Part shown: positions 60,119 through 64,000 of the stretch, in pieces
How the letters are laid out: each line of letters begins with the position of its first letter
Position numbering within the stretch: the first letter of the stretch is position 1
Assembly: GCF_000247695.1 (NCBI RefSeq)
Contig: NW_004624865.1
Span: 2,195,377 to 2,259,376 of the forward strand
DNA length: 64,000 nt
Source of the DNA: Heterocephalus glaber
Lineage: Eukaryota; Chordata; Mammalia; Rodentia; Bathyergidae
Reading direction: 5' to 3'
The notes under the pieces: model-generated
Database searches by the model: none
The model's input: only the letters and a program-made list of their open reading frames with translations
What the model was told of the DNA's origin: nothing
Position numbers and translations under genes: made by a program

Positions 60119-61383
60119 ACGAAACTAAAACAAAAACATTAACTCAAGGGAGGATATAATGAAGCTGATACATAGCTGGATCTCCATTGGGCCTCCTGAG
60201 TTGATTCCCATATGTGCCCAAAGTTGAGAAATACTGTCCAGAGAAATAATGGAAGATATTTCTAGGCAGAACTGAAGAGGGACAAAAATCTAAACGTATA
60301 ATAACTTTGAAATTTATAAGCTGAAATTTGCTATTTTTTAACAAGTACCTGGGACATGGTACAAATTGACAAAAGTATTATATTGTATCACCAATAATTA
60401 ACTTGAGTTAGACAAAACAGTAATATTTCATGTGAAAATACTTTAGATGTTTTGTTTGTTTATTTCTCTGAACCTGTCACTCTTTTGATATCTAGACCTT
60501 GTCCCATTTCTTACAAAAATCAGGCTTTTTCCTGAAGATTGGGACCCTATTATTGGGCTGGGGAATATGATATGGGATCAATCAGAGCCAATAGGAGATT
60601 ATTAGGTCATTTCAGAATAATGCTGAAGGGTTAAATATTAGACCACTGCTTGCAGAATTTTAAGTGTGTAAGACTTTTCTGATTGCTTGTTAAAATGTGC
60701 TCTTTCAAAGTAGACCCTTACTAATAATGGACAGACTTGATATATTTCTCAGGGTTAATCCAGTTTTGTTCTGAATTCAAAAGCTTAAATGACCCTAAAA
60801 AGTAGGCCTTCATCAGGCATGGAAAATTAGTCAGTTCTTGTAAAATCTTAAGCAGGTGGGAGACTCCTGTGCTAGTGTGAGGCAGATCTTGGGAAGATTC
60901 TTAGTTATTCTCCTAACAGATGTTTCCACCTGCCCACACACACTTTTCCTTAAAACATAGATCCATCTGGATGAATATGTGGGAGAAATCTGCTGTGTTC
61001 CAGAGGCAGGTGAGTCTGTGTCTGTTTCAGACAAATATTCCACCAGCACACTGGTGTGGACACGTCTAAGGGCTAAGCAAATAAGCTTGTTAGTGGCCAG
61101 GACAGCAAGGGTAGTGTTGGGCTCTGAGAAGTCATGGCTCAGTGGTCTGGATTCTCTCTGCACAGCTCTTCTAGTCTTGAGCCAATGCCAGGGTTTGAGA
61201 AACCACTTGATTCCCCTCATTCCCCTCATGTTCTGTCTAACATTATGGATGTCCTAAAAAGGAAAATACTAAAAGGGGAAAAAGATCCCCATTTCTCATA
61301 TGTTTATATTAATCATGATAATAAAGAACTGTATATATTACTGATTTGGATATGTGCTGTACTATAATGCTATCTTATTTCAG
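60119..61383. other. Non-coding stretch upstream of the candidate micro-exon
   Basis: Open frames at 60831-61229 (-) and 60979-61257 (+) overlap on opposite strands and have no recognisable domain. Confidence 0.35.
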
Positions 61384-61416
61384 AGTATACGCCACCTCCT
61401 ACTTGTAAAGCTCCAG
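61384..61416 (+). other. Candidate 33-nt micro-exon (speculative)
   Basis: Preceded by 'tgctatcttatttcag' (acceptor-like) with a 'tactgat' branch-point-like word about 45 nt upstream, and followed by a strong donor CAG|GTAAGA. The 33 nt are divisible by three and open in two of three frames. One open frame reads YTPPPTCKAP. I cannot name a parent gene, and cryptic pairs like this arise by chance. Confidence 0.2.
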
Positions 61417-61601
61417 GTAAGACAGTATCACTTGTTAGCCAATTGTCCCTCCTCCATCTCCTGATTGATCAAAGGCCACATCAAATGATTGATTTTTACT
61501 GTCTAGGTTTGTGTAAGTTTGTCTATCATGTCTTCACAGTGACAAAAATCACTTATTGATGTATTTCTTTGAACATATCCCTGTGGTTAAGGAATACCCG
61601 G

Positions 61602-61602
<1 letters not shown>

Positions 61603-61647
<45 letters not shown>
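61603..61647. repeat. (CA)n microsatellite
   Basis: About 22 uninterrupted CA units. Confidence 0.96.
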
Positions 61648-61654
<7 letters not shown>

Positions 61655-61686
61655 AACATGAAGTGAAGAAGCTGGATTCTATAGTT

Positions 61687-61711
61687 CAGAGAGAGAGAGA
61701 GAGGGAGAGAA
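61687..61711. repeat. (GA)n simple repeat
   Basis: Short GA run with one GGGA interruption. Confidence 0.85.
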
Positions 61712-62414
61712 ATTGTAACACAGAGATTGTATTACTCAAGCCTGGGAAAGAAGAATGAATGAATAGTTCACAGAGGAAGTGGTCTTCAGTGTGACCACCA
61801 CAATTCTCTATGAGGACAGTGAAGTCACCTTTAGGTCTGGCAAACAAGATGCCTTCCCTGACATTACCTGCAAACGTTTCAGTGAGGTAATGATGCAGAA
61901 GCTCAGTACTGAAAGAGTAGAAAGAACACAACACCTCCTTTAAGGAAAGAAGAGATGTGGTTCAGGAGTATCTGCTTTTCCTCTCTGAAAACAGGACTAT
62001 CTGGGGAGCGAGGCAGTAGATTCCCTCCACTCACAGCAGTCACTTCGTATCCTGATCGGTAGCTGAGGACCTGACCCAGCTCGGCAGGCCCCTCCCCAAG
62101 TCTAGATGTGTCCAGGGCCCCAGAGCCCGTAAGGCCCAGCTTGATGGAGCTCTGCATGGACTCCTGTCCATTCTTACCAGAGCACCTAAGAGCCTGCCTA
62201 CCTCCACGGGTTTTAAGCAGCCCTGAGATGCTAGTAAAACTCTTTCCGTGTGGTGCCAGTATGTTCCTGTTCTCTGGAAATATTTTCAGGCTACAATGAT
62301 GTAAAGAATAAAGAAGCCCCCCTTCCCCCATCAACTCAAAGAAAACATTAAGCTCTTTTGGTTCTCAGTGGAACCAAAGCAAATTTCCAGAGTCAAAATA
62401 TTGCTCCCCCTGGT
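61712..62414. other. Non-coding stretch
   Basis: The 143-codon open frame at 61903-62334 (-) shows no recognisable domain. Confidence 0.35.
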
Positions 62415-62740
62415 GTTTTTGCGCCCCGTCCAGGTTAAACACCTCATTTCTGAATCCTGAGCGGCTTCTGCTTCTTAATCTGACCACTTGCCTTACCAGC
62501 AACAGCCAAACCCACAGTAGCACAGCCTCCCTGCGTCCTGTCTCTCTCCACCCTAAGGTCTAGATTCTGCGGATGCCCCGGCCCTCTCGCCTTCCTGACA
62601 GCCCTGCCGAGCGCACCGGAGCAGCTTCTCTGAGGCGCTTCCCGCTGTCCATCCACCCCACAGCCCTGCACAGCGAGTGGCACCAACAGCTTGCACATGC
62701 TACAGAGTGAAGGCAACGGAGGGCTTGAGGGACGCCTGTC
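62415..62740. other. CpG-enriched, GC-rich patch
   Basis: By hand count about 15 CpG in roughly 310 bp, in a window where CpG is otherwise sparse. No TATA box, exon or open frame with a recognised product goes with it. It could be a small promoter or enhancer, or a GC-rich old repeat. Confidence 0.35.
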
Positions 62741-62819
62741 CAACCTCTCCTACCTCTTAGAGATGCAGATCCAGGGGCAGGGTGGTGATAGGCCAAGGGG
62801 TGCCCAAGGGTCTGCATAT

Positions 62820-62965
62820 CTAATCTCATTTAATTTTCACAAAAACCAATGAAGAAATGGTAACATTCCCATTAACAGATAAAAGAACCAACTCTGCTGG
62901 ATTATCTCAGACCTAAGTGAACAAGCAGCAAAAGAACCCAAGTTCATGTTTGTCTGGCAACATAC
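62820..62965 (+). mobile_element. MIR SINE, probable
   Basis: 'taatctcatttaattttcac', 'acaaaaaccaatgaagaaat', 'attcccattaacagataaaa' and 'agaacccaagttcatgtttg' match the MIR order. Confidence 0.65.
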
Positions 62966-63233
62966 TCTGTTTACTTTCTGCTCCTGACATAACGCTTTCC
63001 AGAAATATGTCAGCAGAAGGGTATTTCACATAGATATCTCACTCAATCGTTCCTTTCACCTCTCTGGGCTTGATATTTGTGGCTATTTCTCCCATTTCCA
63101 AACATCCCTCAGGACGCAGCACAGGCTAATCTACTTTGTGAAATCTTTCTGACATCCACCCTTAGGGTATAGCTCATGAACATCTTCATACGTATTTACT
63201 CTATTTCTATAGTCATGTGCTGTTTTTCGTTTG
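62966..63233. other. Non-coding spacer
   Basis: Nothing recognised. Confidence 0.35.
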
Positions 63234-63360
63234 TTTGGTGGTACTGGGGATTGGGGCTCAGTAAATTGCTAACTTGCCGAGGCTGGGCTTGAATTTACCA
63301 TCCTACTGCCTCAGCCTCCCAGAGTGCTGGGATTACAGGTGTGTGCCATGACACCAGGTG
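63234..63360 (-). mobile_element. B1-dID-type SINE (antisense), deleted in the middle
   Basis: A short ID-like start 'tggtactggggattggggct' runs directly into the B1-like half: 'gccgaggctgggcttgaatt', 'gcctcagcctcccagagtgc' and 'gattacaggtgtgtgccatg'. Confidence 0.8.
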
Positions 63361-63566
63361 AGTGATATGCCATATTTATAATGTGTCTATGTTGTCCACA
63401 TAGCATAGTGGCATGTGTTCATGAATGAATGGGTGAACATCTAAGCAAATGAATAAGTGGATATGTTTTTTAAAACCCCATAAAGGATCTTGCACATCAA
63501 TTTTGGGATCTCTACATATGTAGAAAAATATTAAAGGGGCAAAAGAAAGCTGTATTTTGAGGCACA
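63361..63566. other. Non-coding spacer before the L1 5' end
   Basis: Nothing recognised. Confidence 0.35.
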
Positions 63567-64000
63567 CAGAACATGCCTAATCATCCCGCTGCAGACAGGC
63601 AGGTCTGTGCACACCCTACTGAGGTCCTGAGTGGTGCGGAAGATGCCGAATCACCCCGCTGCAGACAGTCAGACACCTGGTTCCACACTACAAAGACGCA
63701 GAGGACACCAGACCACCAGACCAAGGTACTGAGTCCCGCTGTTCCCAGCCCAGAGGTAGGGGCTTGTAAGCCGCCATCACATTATTACTGGTCCAGAGAA
63801 AGGGGCTTCCCAGTCACCATCCCTCCTGCTGATCCCAGCCAAGAGGAAAGGGCTTTTGGACCACTTTCTTTCCTTCTGCTCCCGGACCAGAGGAAGGGGT
63901 ATCTGGGCCACCATCCCTCCCACCACTCCTGGCCCAGAGGTAGGGGCTTCTGAGCCACCATCCCACTGCTCCTGGTCCAGAGGAAGGGGCTTCCCAGCCA
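63567..64000 (+). mobile_element. L1 5'UTR (same family as 52559-54154), continues past the window
   Basis: 63603-64000 is closely similar to 52559-52960. It extends farther 5': 63579-63602 ('aatcatcccgctgcagacag...') repeats at 63649-63672, so the 5' end contains a second repeat type of about 70 bp. The 46-bp repeats start at about 63750. The open frame 63573-63953 runs through the whole 5'UTR. The body of the element is outside the window. Confidence 0.82.

Noticed and set aside
60831..61257. Overlapping 132- and 92-codon frames on opposite strands
   Set aside because: Mutual shadows with no recognisable product.
61903..62334. 143-codon minus-strand frame
   Set aside because: No recognisable domain, no splice or promoter support; length within chance in a GC-richer block.

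Overview
The window is nuclear DNA from a rodent. Rodent diagnostics are many tRNA-Ala-derived ID SINEs with an A-box-like 'ggatttagctcagtgg' and B-box-like 'gttcgatcccc', plus a B1 SINE with the rodent-type internal duplication (36274-36442). Several composite SINEs with a B1-type body and an ID-like tail (B1-dID type) favour the squirrel / mountain beaver / dormouse group. That placement rests on general knowledge of SINE distribution; no species is claimed.

I find no convincing protein-coding gene, rRNA, tRNA gene, CRISPR array, operon or bacterial-type signal. The long open frames lie in transposable elements, in microsatellites or across an assembly gap. The window reads as a gene desert or a large intron. 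The only exon-like signal is a 33-nt candidate at 61384-61416, and it is weak.

Layout: 1-1640, decayed Tigger1-type DNA transposon with transposase remnants. 2-16 kb, AT-rich sequence with old LINE-1 (L1) pieces, B1-dID, ID and MIR copies, and a MaLR LTR at 14840-15225. 16.9-17.8 kb, an MLT2-like ERVL LTR split by about 380 bp of unassigned DNA. 19.1-22.55 kb, an L1 carrying a nested ID, B1-dID and MaLR solo LTR (perfect 5-bp target duplication), cut by a 529-bp gap of N (22554-23082). 25.4-26.3 kb, a GAAA microsatellite, an ID and a mariner transposase fragment. 26.8-28.7 kb, an L1 with a 5' inversion. 29.8-30.3 kb, a Tigger/pogo-like MITE with an ID inside it. 31-34 kb, a paired ID and an ancient antisense L1. 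34-50 kb, mostly AT-rich non-coding DNA with scattered MIR, ID, L1 tails and tetranucleotide repeats. 50705-51306, a probable 602-bp solo LTR. 52.5-54.2 kb, an internally deleted L1 that keeps a minisatellite-like 5'UTR and a doubled 3'UTR. 54.2-55.6 kb, two MaLR LTRs. 55.8-58.8 kb, an antisense L1 fragment, a second copy of the MITE, and a 118-bp inverted duplication covering the L1/MITE junction. 63.57-64.0 kb, the 5'UTR of another L1 of the same young family, running off the edge.

The most unusual structures are the 118-bp inverted duplication (56336-56453 against 58600-58717), two ID pairs each enclosed by one target-site duplication, the repeat-built L1 5'UTR that stays open in one frame in both copies, and the 602-bp LTR I cannot place in a family.
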